In this document: in pieces, positions 18,789-28,203 of the stretch
How positions within the stretch are numbered: position 1 is the first letter of the stretch
How the letters are laid out: each line of letters begins with the position of its first letter
NCBI RefSeq assembly: GCF_031326345.1
Contig: NZ_CP133671.1
Location: 3,534,001-3,598,000, forward strand
Reading direction: 5' to 3'
DNA from: Aureispira sp. CCB-E
GTDB lineage: Bacteria > Bacteroidota > Bacteroidia > Chitinophagales > Saprospiraceae
DNA length: 64,000 bases
The notes under the pieces: model-generated
What the model was told of the DNA's origin: nothing
Seen by the model: the letters and a program-made list of their open reading frames with translations, nothing else
Databases searched by the model: none
Program-made: the position numbers and the translations under genes

Positions 18789-19325
18789 TTATGTAGGCTG
18801 TTGACGAAGAAGTTTTTGGCTGATTTTGTTGGTATTACGAATGAAAAAGAACTGAATGGGACCTAAGGCAATGAGCAAAAAAAGTACCATTAATCGCCAT
18901 AAAAAGAGGAAATTACCTTGAGTAGCATTGCTGTCAAATTCTGTTAAAGCGAAGAAAAAACTGGATAAAAATAGAAATATGAGTATCCAAAGCCCTAAAA
19001 TAACAGGAGCTAAAAAAATGGCAACGTGGCTAGAAAGTGGTTTTAATAAGTTGGTGTTTTGAGTTGTCTCATATTCTTGGGATGCTTTTCGCCATTTGTA
19101 AACAAAATGAAAAGGGGGGATGCCAAATAGAAGTACAAAAACGGTAGGGTTAATCAAAAAAAGCCAGTTTTCTTCTGTTAATGCAATACTCCAACAAATA
19201 AAAACACCAAGAACAATAAATATACCGTTGGTTATAAGAATAATATATTCTAAGATACTAGTATAGGGTTTGCGAATCTTTTGGAAATTACCACGCGTGG
19301 GGCTGTCTAAAATTTCATTTGGCAT
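18789..19325 (-). CDS. small integral membrane protein, paralogue 2 of 3
   Basis: This is a four-helix membrane protein of 178 residues. I chose the ATG at 19325 (MPNEILDSPTRG) rather than one 22 codons upstream because the next paralogue has the same MPNEILD start and the DNA around the two starts is nearly identical over about 30 nt. No function is recognised. Confidence 0.6.
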   Translation of the reverse strand: MPNEILDSPTRGNFQKIRKPYTSILEYIILITNGIFIVLGVFICWSIALTEENWLFLINPTVFVLLFGIPPFHFVYKWRKASQEYETTQNTNLLKPLSSHVAIFLAPVILGLWILIFLFLSSFFFALTEFDSNATQGNFLFLWRLMVLFLLIALGPIQFFFIRNTNKISQKLLRQQPT

Positions 19326-19471
19326 TGTAGATAGAATTTTGAATAAACATATTTTGGGCGAAATCGTTAAAAGGTGAATTAATATAACCAATTAATAACT
19401 TATTAGGAGTGTATTTTGAATAAAGATATAATAAAGGCTCTTTGTGCAAGAGGGCAAAATAAAGCGTACAT

Positions 19472-19963
19472 TTATTGGTTTGTAATGAAGTGGAATATGT
19501 TGGCTGTCTTTGACATATAGTAAATTTGCATGGAGGGGACAGCAGCGACTACTAATGTCCATATAAAGAGGATTAAGCTGTTAAGTGATAATGATTGGGA
19601 AGAGGCTAGTAGCAATGGTAGGTTATAACTAATAATCGCTATGCCAATAAGGCTAATGCAAATCCCTGTACAGATAAAAACCAATCTGCTTATGCCATCT
19701 TTAATTTTACGAATATTTTTTATCTCTTGAGTCTGTTGATATTCTAAAAAAGCTTTCCTACAGGAATAGATAAACTTTAAATTTAAAAGAATGATAAGAA
19801 CAACAATCGGGTAACCTATGGTAAGGTTGGAATCAAAACCCAAACAAATATATAAGAGGAATATAGTGTAAGTGAATAATAATAATATTTCAACAAAATT
19901 TAATAATGTAGAACGAACAACCAGTTCTGATGTAGAGGAATTGTCTAAAATTTCATTTGGCAT
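19472..19963 (-). CDS. small integral membrane protein, paralogue 3 of 3
   Basis: This is a four-helix membrane protein of 163 residues starting MPNEILDNSSTS. The start at 19963 is supported by the conserved leader shared with the paralogue at 19325 (TAGATAGAAT upstream and ATTCTATCTACAATGCCAAA across the start on the coding strand). No function is known. Confidence 0.6.
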   Translation of the reverse strand: MPNEILDNSSTSELVVRSTLLNFVEILLLFTYTIFLLYICLGFDSNLTIGYPIVVLIILLNLKFIYSCRKAFLEYQQTQEIKNIRKIKDGISRLVFICTGICISLIGIAIISYNLPLLLASSQSLSLNSLILFIWTLVVAAVPSMQIYYMSKTANIFHFITNQ

Positions 19964-20385
19964 TGTAGATAGAATATTTGAAAACAACCGATTGTTGACG
20001 ATAAAAAACGATGTCAATATTATAAAATTGGAGGCAAGTAAATGGTGGAAAAAGAAAGACAGTTTAGCTATTATTTTTTTTACAATTACGCGAATAAAAC
20101 GATATAGTCGTTTTTTAGCTAAAATCTTACTGTAATCTTAAACGGAAGGTAGTTGTAAAAACTAAGTTTTAAGTTAATAATTTTATTCTTTTTTTATATT
20201 TTTTCCTATAAATTTTGAAGCTTTGCGTAGAGATCGTTGTATTCTTTTAAGCTCGTAAATTGTTGCATAAAACTAAGTGCACTACAATAATAAATCGTTG
20301 TGCTGATTTTTGCGAGAGCAGCGTATTAGAACTACAATCAGAATATCTATTGCAGTTATACCGAAAAAATGATAAAACATATAAA
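19964..20385. other. intergenic region between divergent genes
   Basis: About 420 nt separate the third membrane-protein paralogue (minus) from the first YD-repeat lipoprotein (plus). Open frames here lack coding character. I see no strong hairpin. The region should hold promoters in both directions. Confidence 0.35.
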
Positions 20386-21300
20386 ATGATGAAAAAGTTA
20401 ATCCTAGTATTTTTGATGTGGAACTTGATTGCTTGTACAACAGAGCAGAGTACCTCCGATACTTCTGCCGAAAATAGTGTAGATAGTACTACAGCCAGCT
20501 TGGAACAAGATTCACCCAAGGTGCAAGTTGAGAATGATTTGGCTAAAAAAAACTTACGAGGGAAAATAAAATCTAGAGAGGTACTGGTATATGATGCTAC
20601 TGTGAAAGATGGTTATGTGACTAATGGAGCCGCCCAAGGAGGTATAAAAACAACTTACAACGAATTGGGAAATAAAGTGGAGTTATTGACCTATAATGAA
20701 GAAAATAAGCCGATTAGTACTTGGAGCTATAGTTACAATGACAAGAATAAACTATCTCAAAGCAATTATTCAGATGACAATGTAACAAGAACGATAGTTT
20801 ATGAATATAATACTAACAATCAATTAATATCTAGCGAAGAGTCGGTCAATGGAAAAATTGTCAAACAAATGACTTATGTATATGATGAGGATGGAAATGA
20901 GATTGAGAATAGAGCTTCTTTTGTTGAAAGTAAGGGTAAAAGTAGAAGTGTGAATGCTTATGACGATCAAGGACGATTGAGAGAAACTAATATTTATGAT
21001 GAGAAAGATGAACTTCAGCTAAAACAACTGTACACTTATAACGAAAAAGGGCAAGAAATACAACAGTCTATCTTTACAGGAGATAATGCCCCTAGTTATA
21101 AAAGAAAGTACGAATACGATACAAAAGGAAATAAAATAAAAGATATTGCCTTTACAGGAAATGGAGTCGTCAATCCTTCGGATACTTACAAGTACAAGTA
21201 TGAGTATGACCAAAACGGAAATTGGACGACTCAAATTCGTTACAATTATAATGATGTAGCAGATCAATTTATAGAGCAGAAAATTACTTATTATGAATAA
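20386..21300 (+). CDS. YD-repeat-like lipoprotein 1
   Basis: The 304-residue lipoprotein has a lipobox (LIAC) near residue 20. I chose the ATG at 20386, just before the signal peptide, over an earlier in-frame ATG. The mature protein is made of repeated YD-type units (such as YNDKNKLSQSNYSDDN, YDEDGNEIENR and YEYDQNGNWTTQ) of the RHS/YD kind, which form beta strands and often bind carbohydrate. It is translationally coupled to a paralogue: its stop codon overlaps the next start codon. Confidence 0.75.
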   Translation: MMKKLILVFLMWNLIACTTEQSTSDTSAENSVDSTTASLEQDSPKVQVENDLAKKNLRGKIKSREVLVYDATVKDGYVTNGAAQGGIKTTYNELGNKVELLTYNEENKPISTWSYSYNDKNKLSQSNYSDDNVTRTIVYEYNTNNQLISSEESVNGKIVKQMTYVYDEDGNEIENRASFVESKGKSRSVNAYDDQGRLRETNIYDEKDELQLKQLYTYNEKGQEIQQSIFTGDNAPSYKRKYEYDTKGNKIKDIAFTGNGVVNPSDTYKYKYEYDQNGNWTTQIRYNYNDVADQFIEQKITYYE

Positions 21301-22423
21301 GTGGTGGTGTTTTATTTTGCTTAGTTGGGGACTTTTTTCGTGCAATGGAGCTACTTCACAACAGGAGTATAATAAGGAGGAAACAACTCTTATCTCCTCT
21401 ATTTCTAAAGCTACACAGAAAAGAATCAGCCCTAATAATGATAAAGAAAAGGCAGAATTGAAAGGTAAGGTTAAGTCCGTGCTTTCGTTGAGTGAAACAG
21501 GAGATTCTTCTATTGTGATGTTTGATGCTCTGGGGCGTTTGATTAAGGAAGGGAATTTTTTTGGTTCAAAGGGCTTTAGTGGGCATACTTATGAGTTTGA
21601 TAGTCTTGGTAATCCATTGAAACTTTATGATGGTGGTCGAATGTATGATCCAGAAGATGATTTTTCTACCTATTTTTCAGATACAATTTTAAATACATAC
21701 GATGCCAAAGGGCAGTTGATTGCTTATCAGACAGTGGATACTGGTCGAAATGGGTATAAATATATATTGGAATATAGTGATAAAGGACAATTGTTAAGAG
21801 AAATTAGCCAATCTATTGATGGGAAAGAAGTCTTTACGACTGTAAAATATGCCTATGATAATAATGGCTTCTTGGCAAAGAAAGCTACTCAAAGAGCACA
21901 TCAAGATTATATAAGAGAGATGAAGGTTTATGAAAATGATGCATTTGGCAATGTCGTCAAAGAAACTTTTTATACGCCTAATCGAAAGGTTGCTGTTAAA
22001 AAATACACGATGGATGCTGCGGCTAATCCTATTCAGATGATTTATACGGTACGAGAAGCAACCAATGTAGAGGTGGATGAAGTTTATTACCAAAAAATAG
22101 CTACTAAAGAAAGTAAGAACTTGGACGAGCTCTTAGGTAAACCCAAAACGGTAATTCGAAAGACAATGCAAATTTTTGATGACAAAAGCCAGTGTACTAG
22201 CCTTATAGAATATGAGAATGGCGTTATGATCGAAAAAATGCACTATACCTATGATCAGCAGGGTAATTGTGTGGAAATTGAGAGTGGTTTGACACCCGCT
22301 GATAAGTATGTGGTCCACTATCAGTATGAGTACGATGCAAATGGAAATTGGCTAAAAAAGTGGCACAAAGATGGTGAAGAATTGATCTTAGAAACAAGTA
22401 GAATAATAGAGTATTATGACTGA
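21293..22423 (+). CDS. YD-repeat-like lipoprotein 2
   Basis: This 376-residue paralogue of the preceding protein begins with a lipoprotein signal (LFSCN, Cys near 17). It carries YD units such as YDSLGNPLKLYD-like strands and ends with a YEYDANGNWLKKW unit that matches the end of paralogue 1. Its start overlaps the stop of the preceding gene by 8 nt, and its own stop overlaps the start of the Crp/Fnr gene by 8 nt. The three form one tight operon. The function is unknown. Confidence 0.75.
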   Translation: MNKWWCFILLSWGLFSCNGATSQQEYNKEETTLISSISKATQKRISPNNDKEKAELKGKVKSVLSLSETGDSSIVMFDALGRLIKEGNFFGSKGFSGHTYEFDSLGNPLKLYDGGRMYDPEDDFSTYFSDTILNTYDAKGQLIAYQTVDTGRNGYKYILEYSDKGQLLREISQSIDGKEVFTTVKYAYDNNGFLAKKATQRAHQDYIREMKVYENDAFGNVVKETFYTPNRKVAVKKYTMDAAANPIQMIYTVREATNVEVDEVYYQKIATKESKNLDELLGKPKTVIRKTMQIFDDKSQCTSLIEYENGVMIEKMHYTYDQQGNCVEIESGLTPADKYVVHYQYEYDANGNWLKKWHKDGEELILETSRIIEYYD

Positions 22424-23000
22424 TTCTATTAAAGTTCAACTGCAAAATTATTTGAATCGCTACGATCTTAGATTCGAAACTGCGGAGGTAGATTTTATTT
22501 ATCAAAAACTAGAACAAAAAACGATTAAGAAAAGAGGTTGGTTGGTACAAGAAGGACAAGTTTGTCGATATTATTTTTTCATCCTTCAAGGATTGGTGCG
22601 TACTTTTTATATTGATGATAAAGGTAATGAATGCATTACGCAATTTGGCATAGAAAATTGGTGGATCACCAACTTAGAAAGTTTTAAACATCAAACTCCT
22701 TCGATGGTATCCATTCAGGCAATTGAACCAACAAGTGTTTTGCGCTTGAGTCATTCAGATATGGAAATGCTGTACGAGAAGGTTCCCAAACTAGAACGTT
22801 TGTTTCGAATCATAACAGAAAGAACCCTAATTGCCATTCAACGAAGATCGGATTTTTATATGCGCAAAGGCAGTAAGGAGCGCTATGATTTTTTGATGCA
22901 AACAATTCCTAATTTTGCTCAAAGAGTTCCTCAGTATATGCTAGCTTCGTACCTAGAAATTACACCAGAGTATTTGAGCGAGTTGAGGAAAAAACAATAA
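22416..23000 (+). CDS. Crp/Fnr-family transcriptional regulator
   Basis: The 194-residue protein has an N-terminal cyclic-nucleotide-binding beta roll (about residues 20-115) without the Cys cluster of Fnr proteins. A dimer helix follows, and then a short C-terminal helix-turn-helix (VPQYMLASYLEITPEYLSEL, near 170-190). This is the common Bacteroidota one-component type. It overlaps the YD lipoprotein gene upstream. Genes of this type often control an adjacent AhpD-like gene, as found 160 nt downstream here. Confidence 0.8.
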   Translation: MTDSIKVQLQNYLNRYDLRFETAEVDFIYQKLEQKTIKKRGWLVQEGQVCRYYFFILQGLVRTFYIDDKGNECITQFGIENWWITNLESFKHQTPSMVSIQAIEPTSVLRLSHSDMEMLYEKVPKLERLFRIITERTLIAIQRRSDFYMRKGSKERYDFLMQTIPNFAQRVPQYMLASYLEITPEYLSELRKKQ

Positions 23001-23020
23001 TTATTTTAAGGTAGAGGTAG

Positions 23021-23059
23021 TAGTTAGCTGCGCTGCTACTGCGTGGTTTCAACGAACTA
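23021..23059 (+). repeat. dispersed intergenic repeat (full copy)
   Basis: A 39-bp unit begins TAGTTAGCTGCGCTGCTACT and ends TTTCAACGAACTA. Related copies lie at 9354-9373 (minus), 35255-35283 (minus) and 37495-37528 (plus). All are in gaps between genes. Confidence 0.6.
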
Positions 23060-23161
23060 TTGTTAAGGCAAAATTTCTTTCTTAAGATTTCTTAATTTTT
23101 TTGCGCTTGAGGTCGCTTACTTTTGAGTTATTAAAATTTTTATCATTAAAACTTAAAAGAA

Positions 23162-23620
23162 ATGGGACGAATATCCTATCAAGATGTACCGAGTGCAATG
23201 TTTGAAAAGTTGAGAGATTTGGAAACATTTATAGCACAATCCTCTTTATCTGAACAATTGTTGGAGCTAATGCGTTTGCGGGTATCTCAGTTGAATTTAT
23301 GTGCCTATTGTGTCGATATGCACCACAAAGAATTGAAACATTTAGGAGAATCCGATTTGCGCTTGTCGATGCTTTGTGTATGGAGAGAAACATCACTTTT
23401 CTCAGAGAAAGAGCAGGTTGTTCTGACGTTTGCAGAAACATTGTCAAAAGGCACTAGAAAAAACCTTCCAGATGCAGTATACGATCCATTAACATCATTT
23501 TTTAGTAAAGAAGAAATTTGCTATTTGACGTTGGCTGTGGCACAAATCAATACTTGGAATAAATTGATGAAGACATTTCAGTTTGAATCTGGGAAATATC
23601 AAGTAGAAGGTGCAGTCTAA
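23162..23620 (+). CDS. carboxymuconolactone decarboxylase / AhpD-like protein
   Basis: This family includes peroxide-defence proteins with a redox-active CxxC. The 152-residue protein has the core signature LRVSQLNLCAYCVDMHHKEL, with Cys at the first and fourth positions of CAYC and the conserved His four residues on. It lies 160 nt downstream of the Crp/Fnr gene in the same direction. An alkylhydroperoxidase-like role is likely. Confidence 0.85.
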   Translation: MGRISYQDVPSAMFEKLRDLETFIAQSSLSEQLLELMRLRVSQLNLCAYCVDMHHKELKHLGESDLRLSMLCVWRETSLFSEKEQVVLTFAETLSKGTRKNLPDAVYDPLTSFFSKEEICYLTLAVAQINTWNKLMKTFQFESGKYQVEGAV

Positions 23621-23684
23621 TAATACTGCGCTAACGTAAAGTGGTCATCATTTGGCTGGACAGTTTTTAGTAAATAAGACAAGT

Positions 23685-23728
23685 AATGATTATCATGGAA
23701 CCTGTTTAATGGTTTCGTGATAATCATT
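23685..23728 (+). terminator. terminator after the AhpD-like gene
   Basis: AATGATTATCA (23685-23695) pairs perfectly with TGATAATCATT (23718-23728), and inner bases extend the stem. Eight more T residues follow. Confidence 0.75.
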
Positions 23729-23834
23729 TTTTTTTGATTAAAAATAGAGAAAAAACTTCCTACTTATTTTAAGTCAACTAAAGATTAAAATTAAAGATAC
23801 TTTCCCTACATTTTATACTTTGAAACTTTAAATG

Positions 23835-23842
23835 TAACTTTG
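23835..23842 (+). promoter_or_regulatory. possible -7 box of the obg promoter
   Basis: TAACTTTG matches the Bacteroidota -7 consensus TAnnTTTG exactly. The -33 box is not clear: the nearest TTTG is only 12 nt upstream. Confidence 0.3.
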
Positions 23843-24036
23843 TCGTTTTGTTTGAACAATAGTTTATTACAATAGATTGTTAGAAGAACACATTTTAGTT
23901 TGTTTTAGTTTTTAAGGTTTTGTTAATCAGTTTTTTGTGGTTCTTGTTTGTGTTTGAGCATTATTAAAAAAATGACTAACAGTCAATTAAATCTGAAGCG
24001 TTAAAAAACTCATTAGACGTATAATAAAGATAGTTT

Positions 24037-25038
24037 ATGGCGGATAATTCAAATTTTATAGATTATGTAAAGATTTGTTGTCGCTCTGGTGAAGGAGGAT
24101 CTGGATCAGCACATTTCTTTAGAGATAAATGGACGAGTACGGGGGGACCTGATGGAGGAGACGGAGGTCGTGGAGGGCATATTATTGCCAGAGGAAATAG
24201 TCAAATGTGGACCTTATTACATTTGAAATATAAAAAACATGTGATTGCAACAAAAGGTGAGAATGGTGGATCAAGTCGTTCTTCGGGAGCAGAAGGAAAA
24301 GATGTTATTTTAGATGTGCCTTTGGGGACTTTGATAAAAGATGCTGAAACAGGTGAAATAGAACACGAAATCACAGAAGATGGTCAAACGGTCATTGTTA
24401 CACCTGGAGGTCGTGGAGGAAAGGGAAACTGGCATTTCAAATCGCCAACCAATCAAATTCCAACTTATACTTCTCCTGCTGGGGCAGGACGCAGAGAATG
24501 GAAGATTTTTGAATTAAAAGTTTTGGCAGATGTAGGTTTGGTTGGTTTTCCTAATGCAGGTAAATCTACTTTGTTGTCGGTACTATCTGCGGCCAAACCG
24601 AAAGTAGCCGATTATCCATTTACTACCTTAGTGCCTAATTTGGGAATGGTTAGTTATCGTAATAATCGTTCTTTTGTAATGGCAGATATTCCTGGAATTA
24701 TAGAAGATGCGCACAAGGGTAAAGGGCTAGGACACCGATTTTTGAGGCATATAGAACGAAATGCCACTTTGTTGTATATGGTTCCTGCGGACAGTGATGA
24801 TATAGCCAAAGAATATAAGATTTTGGTCAATGAGTTGAAGCAATACAACGAGGAACTATTGGACAAACCCCACATTTTGGCAATTACAAAAGCTGATATC
24901 TTAGACGAAGAACTAAAAGAAATGTTGAAAGAGGAGCTGCCTAAAAATGTTCCTACTGTATTTATTTCATCTGTTGCACAAATAGGAATAGCTGAGTTAA
25001 AAGATATGTTGTGGGAATCTATTAATTCAGAAATTTAA
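24037..25038 (+). CDS. obg: GTPase Obg
   Basis: Obg binds the 50S ribosomal subunit and takes part in its assembly and in stress signalling. The 333-residue protein has the Gly-rich Obg fold (about residues 1-158) and a GTPase domain: G1 GFPNAGKST near 168, a switch region ending PFTT, G3 DIPGII near 212, and the G4-like TKAD near 285. It lacks the C-terminal OCT extension of some species, as is normal in this phylum. A hypothetical gene follows 12 nt later. Confidence 0.95.
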   Translation: MADNSNFIDYVKICCRSGEGGSGSAHFFRDKWTSTGGPDGGDGGRGGHIIARGNSQMWTLLHLKYKKHVIATKGENGGSSRSSGAEGKDVILDVPLGTLIKDAETGEIEHEITEDGQTVIVTPGGRGGKGNWHFKSPTNQIPTYTSPAGAGRREWKIFELKVLADVGLVGFPNAGKSTLLSVLSAAKPKVADYPFTTLVPNLGMVSYRNNRSFVMADIPGIIEDAHKGKGLGHRFLRHIERNATLLYMVPADSDDIAKEYKILVNELKQYNEELLDKPHILAITKADILDEELKEMLKEELPKNVPTVFISSVAQIGIAELKDMLWESINSEI

Positions 25039-25050
25039 GCGAAATAGTGA

Positions 25051-25626
25051 ATGGAAGCAATTGATTTTTGGATTTGGTTAGCCAATCACAAACTAGAATT
25101 AGAGGAATTCTTAAAAAGTGATTTTACAAACCCTCAACCTTATGAAGCCCTTTGTGCAGAGCTTGAAAGCTATTGTGATTTGTTAATACCTGAATTGACC
25201 ATAGAAGAAAATGGGGATCATGTCTTAATTATTAGTTGTGATGGTCGAAAGGAAGGAATTCCTTGGGTGGAAGAGTTGTGTGATGCTTTTCCTGTTATCA
25301 AAGGTTGGAAAACCTGCAAATATCGTCAGCCCATAGGCTTTTTACCAGCAATCGTTGATGGCATTCAGTTTGAAGAGGACGAAATACTCGTACAATATTC
25401 TATTGTACCAGAAACGGGGCTATTTGATGTGAAAATTTATTGCAAAAATTATATAAAAGAAGATCGCCGTTATGGAATCGCAGCACTCATCTATTTGGAT
25501 CATAGCATAGGAGAGTACAATACCATGACACAAGTACGGTATGTCGATGTATACCCTCTTGTTGAGGGAGAAGGCAACGAGGATCTGCTAACTTTGAGGA
25601 AATTTTCGATGTTATTTTGGGATTAA
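25051..25626 (+). CDS. hypothetical protein downstream of obg, 191 residues
   Basis: This is an acidic soluble protein with no signal peptide and no recognised family. It begins 12 nt after obg and should be on the same mRNA. Its sequence (HVLIISCDGRKEGIPWVEEL and similar) looks like an alpha/beta domain. Confidence 0.6.
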   Translation: MEAIDFWIWLANHKLELEEFLKSDFTNPQPYEALCAELESYCDLLIPELTIEENGDHVLIISCDGRKEGIPWVEELCDAFPVIKGWKTCKYRQPIGFLPAIVDGIQFEEDEILVQYSIVPETGLFDVKIYCKNYIKEDRRYGIAALIYLDHSIGEYNTMTQVRYVDVYPLVEGEGNEDLLTLRKFSMLFWD

Positions 25627-25666
25627 TCAATTGGCGAATAGAATGCTTTTTGATGCGATCATCACA

Positions 25667-27214
25667 TTATTGATGAATGGTAAAATCTTCTAAATCGTAC
25701 ATTTCCTGTCGTATTTTTAGAATCGATAGCATAGCATCTACTTCTTTTTGCCATGAATGCCATGCTTGGGAAGCTGTTGGCCAACCTTCACTTACTGTAT
25801 CATAAAGTTTGGGAGGTATAGAAAAAGCTGCTCTTTTGATAACCGCTTTAATGCTCCATTGAAATACATAAGTATCCTGTTCTATTGTATTTTTAATGCG
25901 TTGGATAATTTTTTTAGTAATAACGTCATTCCAAGCTTGCCCTTCTGCTAGTAAGAATGAAATAATAGGATGGTCATCGGACAATGTTAGGCGATTGTCT
26001 GTTTTTAAATATTCTCCTGCTAGAGCATTAAACAAATCGTTGGGCAAGTCTTGATATAAAAAATCAATAGAAATATTGGACCAATTGTGTTTGAAAAAAG
26101 TATCTAGGTAAAAGCGATGACAAGCAATAATCCAATCTTTAGAATTAAAATTCTTAGCAGCCATAGCCCAGCCCCAAACAAATATATTTTTCCATTCGGT
26201 TTTGGCAGCCAATAAAAAAAGCTGTTGAGGGTTTTGGCAAAATGTTTTTTCCCACCATTGCGGTGGAATTTTAGAGATGATTTGAGCCAATTGATTGGCT
26301 TTGGGACCATGGTCCTTTATAAAAATTTGTCGAGGAGCAATCCCATCAAGTTTCATTTGTGCCGTACAAGAACTCGGCAGTTCTATGTCAATACTTTTTT
26401 TCTTGAGATTGTATCTAACAAGTGTTGTTGCTAAGTGTTGCATTCTTTGAACTAACGGACTATCAGGAATCAAAGCCAATAAAATAGCTGCTTGGTTTCG
26501 AACTTCTTGACGATTGTCTTGATGAGCTGTATTTAAGAATGAGGCATCGCCTGAACTTAAATTTTGTTGGAGTAATTTTAAAAAGCCAACTTTTGTATTG
26601 AATCCTTCACTCTCCCAAACTTGTTCAAGCAACTCAATTGCACGAGTAGGATTTGCCGCACGAACTTTCTGTAAAAAATGTAGACGTTCTTCGTATTTTC
26701 CATAAAAGAATACATCATCTGTTTCTATCAAAGGGTGTGCGTAAGTCCATTGTTCTGAAAATTGAGCCAACCATTTTCCTCTATTACCTATACAAGCAAT
26801 AATAAACTCCTGCAGATGAGGGCGCTTAATGCCATAATCTAGCAGTTCGGGTAAAAGTTCGGGAGAAATGATTTGACACTGATCTTTTAACAATTCCAAA
26901 AATTCTATTAGCATTTCGTCATATCGATGCTTCAAAATGTATTGAAGTTGATACCTGCGTTGAGGGTGATAATAATTGCATGTCTCTTTAGGCGCAACCT
27001 GCTCCGTTTCAGATGGCGTAGAGCGGGGAACCTGTGCAACGCTATACAATTTATTTTGTATGGCAGCGGCTTTCAACAAGATAGTTTCGGGAGTTTGGTT
27101 GGAAGCTATACTTAAACCATATTTGCGAAACTGCTCCAGAAGGAGTGGAGAAATTTTATTACTAGAAATATTTCCAATCAAAGCTTGTCTTACTAATTCT
27201 TGCCAGGCATTCAT
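25667..27214 (-). CDS. DUF5691 family protein
   Basis: The 515-residue protein begins MNAWQELVRQALIGN, which I recognise as the opening of the DUF5691 family. The middle has HEAT-like helical repeats (for example RQEVRNQAAILLALI). These proteins are often coded near SWIM-domain and AAA+ MoxR genes, which are not in this window. There is no signal peptide. No biochemical function is established. Confidence 0.7.
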   Translation of the reverse strand: MNAWQELVRQALIGNISSNKISPLLLEQFRKYGLSIASNQTPETILLKAAAIQNKLYSVAQVPRSTPSETEQVAPKETCNYYHPQRRYQLQYILKHRYDEMLIEFLELLKDQCQIISPELLPELLDYGIKRPHLQEFIIACIGNRGKWLAQFSEQWTYAHPLIETDDVFFYGKYEERLHFLQKVRAANPTRAIELLEQVWESEGFNTKVGFLKLLQQNLSSGDASFLNTAHQDNRQEVRNQAAILLALIPDSPLVQRMQHLATTLVRYNLKKKSIDIELPSSCTAQMKLDGIAPRQIFIKDHGPKANQLAQIISKIPPQWWEKTFCQNPQQLFLLAAKTEWKNIFVWGWAMAAKNFNSKDWIIACHRFYLDTFFKHNWSNISIDFLYQDLPNDLFNALAGEYLKTDNRLTLSDDHPIISFLLAEGQAWNDVITKKIIQRIKNTIEQDTYVFQWSIKAVIKRAAFSIPPKLYDTVSEGWPTASQAWHSWQKEVDAMLSILKIRQEMYDLEDFTIHQ

Positions 27215-27291
27215 GCTTCAGATAATAAATTAAGAATGGTCGTGAAATGATAGTACTATGTTGGTTGTTTTTAGACAACGTAAATAACAAA

Positions 27292-27328
27292 AACAAACGT
27301 CATTCTATAGACTAGAATGACGTTTGTT
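27292..27328 (-). terminator. strong hairpin terminator
   Basis: A perfect 16-bp inverted repeat (AACAAACGTCATTCTA at 27292-27307 and its complement at 27313-27328) lies 24 nt past the stop of the peptidoglycan-binding protein gene on the minus strand. A T-rich stretch follows on that strand. Confidence 0.75.
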
Positions 27329-27351
27329 ACTTTAAAGGTAAAAAATGAAGC

Positions 27352-28203
27352 TTAGTTTAAGAAATCAATTTGAATTAACTTTTCTCTTTTGACTCCCAAC
27401 CGATCTAAAGTTTCGGGGGTGACATTTCCTCCATCATCTGTGAGCATATTATCTTTTTGAAACATCATCAAATGTCTTTTTGTCTGCTCGTCAAATTTCC
27501 CTGTGATTCGAACGTCGTATTGTTGTTTTTTGAGAGCTTTTTGGATTTCTTCTATAGAAGGGTCATTAAAGTCTCCAAAAGGACAAACTATTTCTGCCCA
27601 TTGTCTCCAAGAACCCGCAGGAATTTCGATTATTTTCTCTCCTGGACCTAGCTCATTTTTCTTTTCAGCAGTGACATAGTAAATACGTGCTTTTTGCACT
27701 AATACTTTGCGCTTAACGATAATCGTTTCAGCAGGAATAACATAGTCTGTTGTGGTAGTATCAATGATGTTTTTAAAAGGAAAAAACTTGCGATGTACAA
27801 TTTTATAATCTGGCGTTGTTTTTAATAAGCAAAGTGCAAGGTGAGGCACACCATCATCTTTTCTACACAAAGGAGAAACCTTGGCTGTTTTCCATTCCGC
27901 ACCAGGTTCTTTTAGAACCAAAACTTCGGTCTGAATAAAGTAATTACTAGTATCTAAATTACCGTTCAACGCAGGTGCAAGCTCGATTGTATCTAATACC
28001 GTTTCATATTTTGCTGGAACAAGTTTCAAGTAGTGTGTCTTAGTTTCTTTGATTATTTTAGTATCTCCAGCTTTTGCTTTGTACAAAGCGTAAGTTTTGC
28101 CAGTTTCAACTATGCTCAAAAGAGATTCTAAGTTGTCCTGTGCTTGTGTTTTGCCCCCAAAAAAGCAAATCAAACTAAGGATAAGTACAAATTTTAGATT
28201 CAT
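27352..28203 (-). CDS. secreted protein with C-terminal peptidoglycan-binding domain
   Basis: The 283-residue protein has a signal peptide (MNLKFVLILSLICFFGGKTQAQ) and starts at the ATG at 28203; another ATG lies six codons upstream. The last 75 or so residues (IEEIQKALKKQQYDVRITGK and following, ending near TPETLDRLGV) form a PG_binding_1-type repeat that binds cell-wall glycan. The middle is a beta-rich domain of unknown kind. It is a monocistronic gene with a strong terminator. Confidence 0.75.
   Translation of the reverse strand: MNLKFVLILSLICFFGGKTQAQDNLESLLSIVETGKTYALYKAKAGDTKIIKETKTHYLKLVPAKYETVLDTIELAPALNGNLDTSNYFIQTEVLVLKEPGAEWKTAKVSPLCRKDDGVPHLALCLLKTTPDYKIVHRKFFPFKNIIDTTTTDYVIPAETIIVKRKVLVQKARIYYVTAEKKNELGPGEKIIEIPAGSWRQWAEIVCPFGDFNDPSIEEIQKALKKQQYDVRITGKFDEQTKRHLMMFQKDNMLTDDGGNVTPETLDRLGVKREKLIQIDFLN

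Larger units (their letters stand above)
23621..24036. other. intergenic region with a terminator and long obg leader
   Basis: The 416 nt hold the terminator of the AhpD-like gene (23685-23728) and a candidate obg promoter whose -7 box TAACTTTG (23835-23842) matches TAnnTTTG exactly. If that is used, the obg mRNA has a leader of about 190 nt, in which I see no known riboswitch. Confidence 0.45.

Noticed and set aside
19872-20135. 87-codon plus-strand frame overlapping the third membrane-protein gene
   Set aside because: It is antisense to a well supported gene for part of its length and has no family or leader support.
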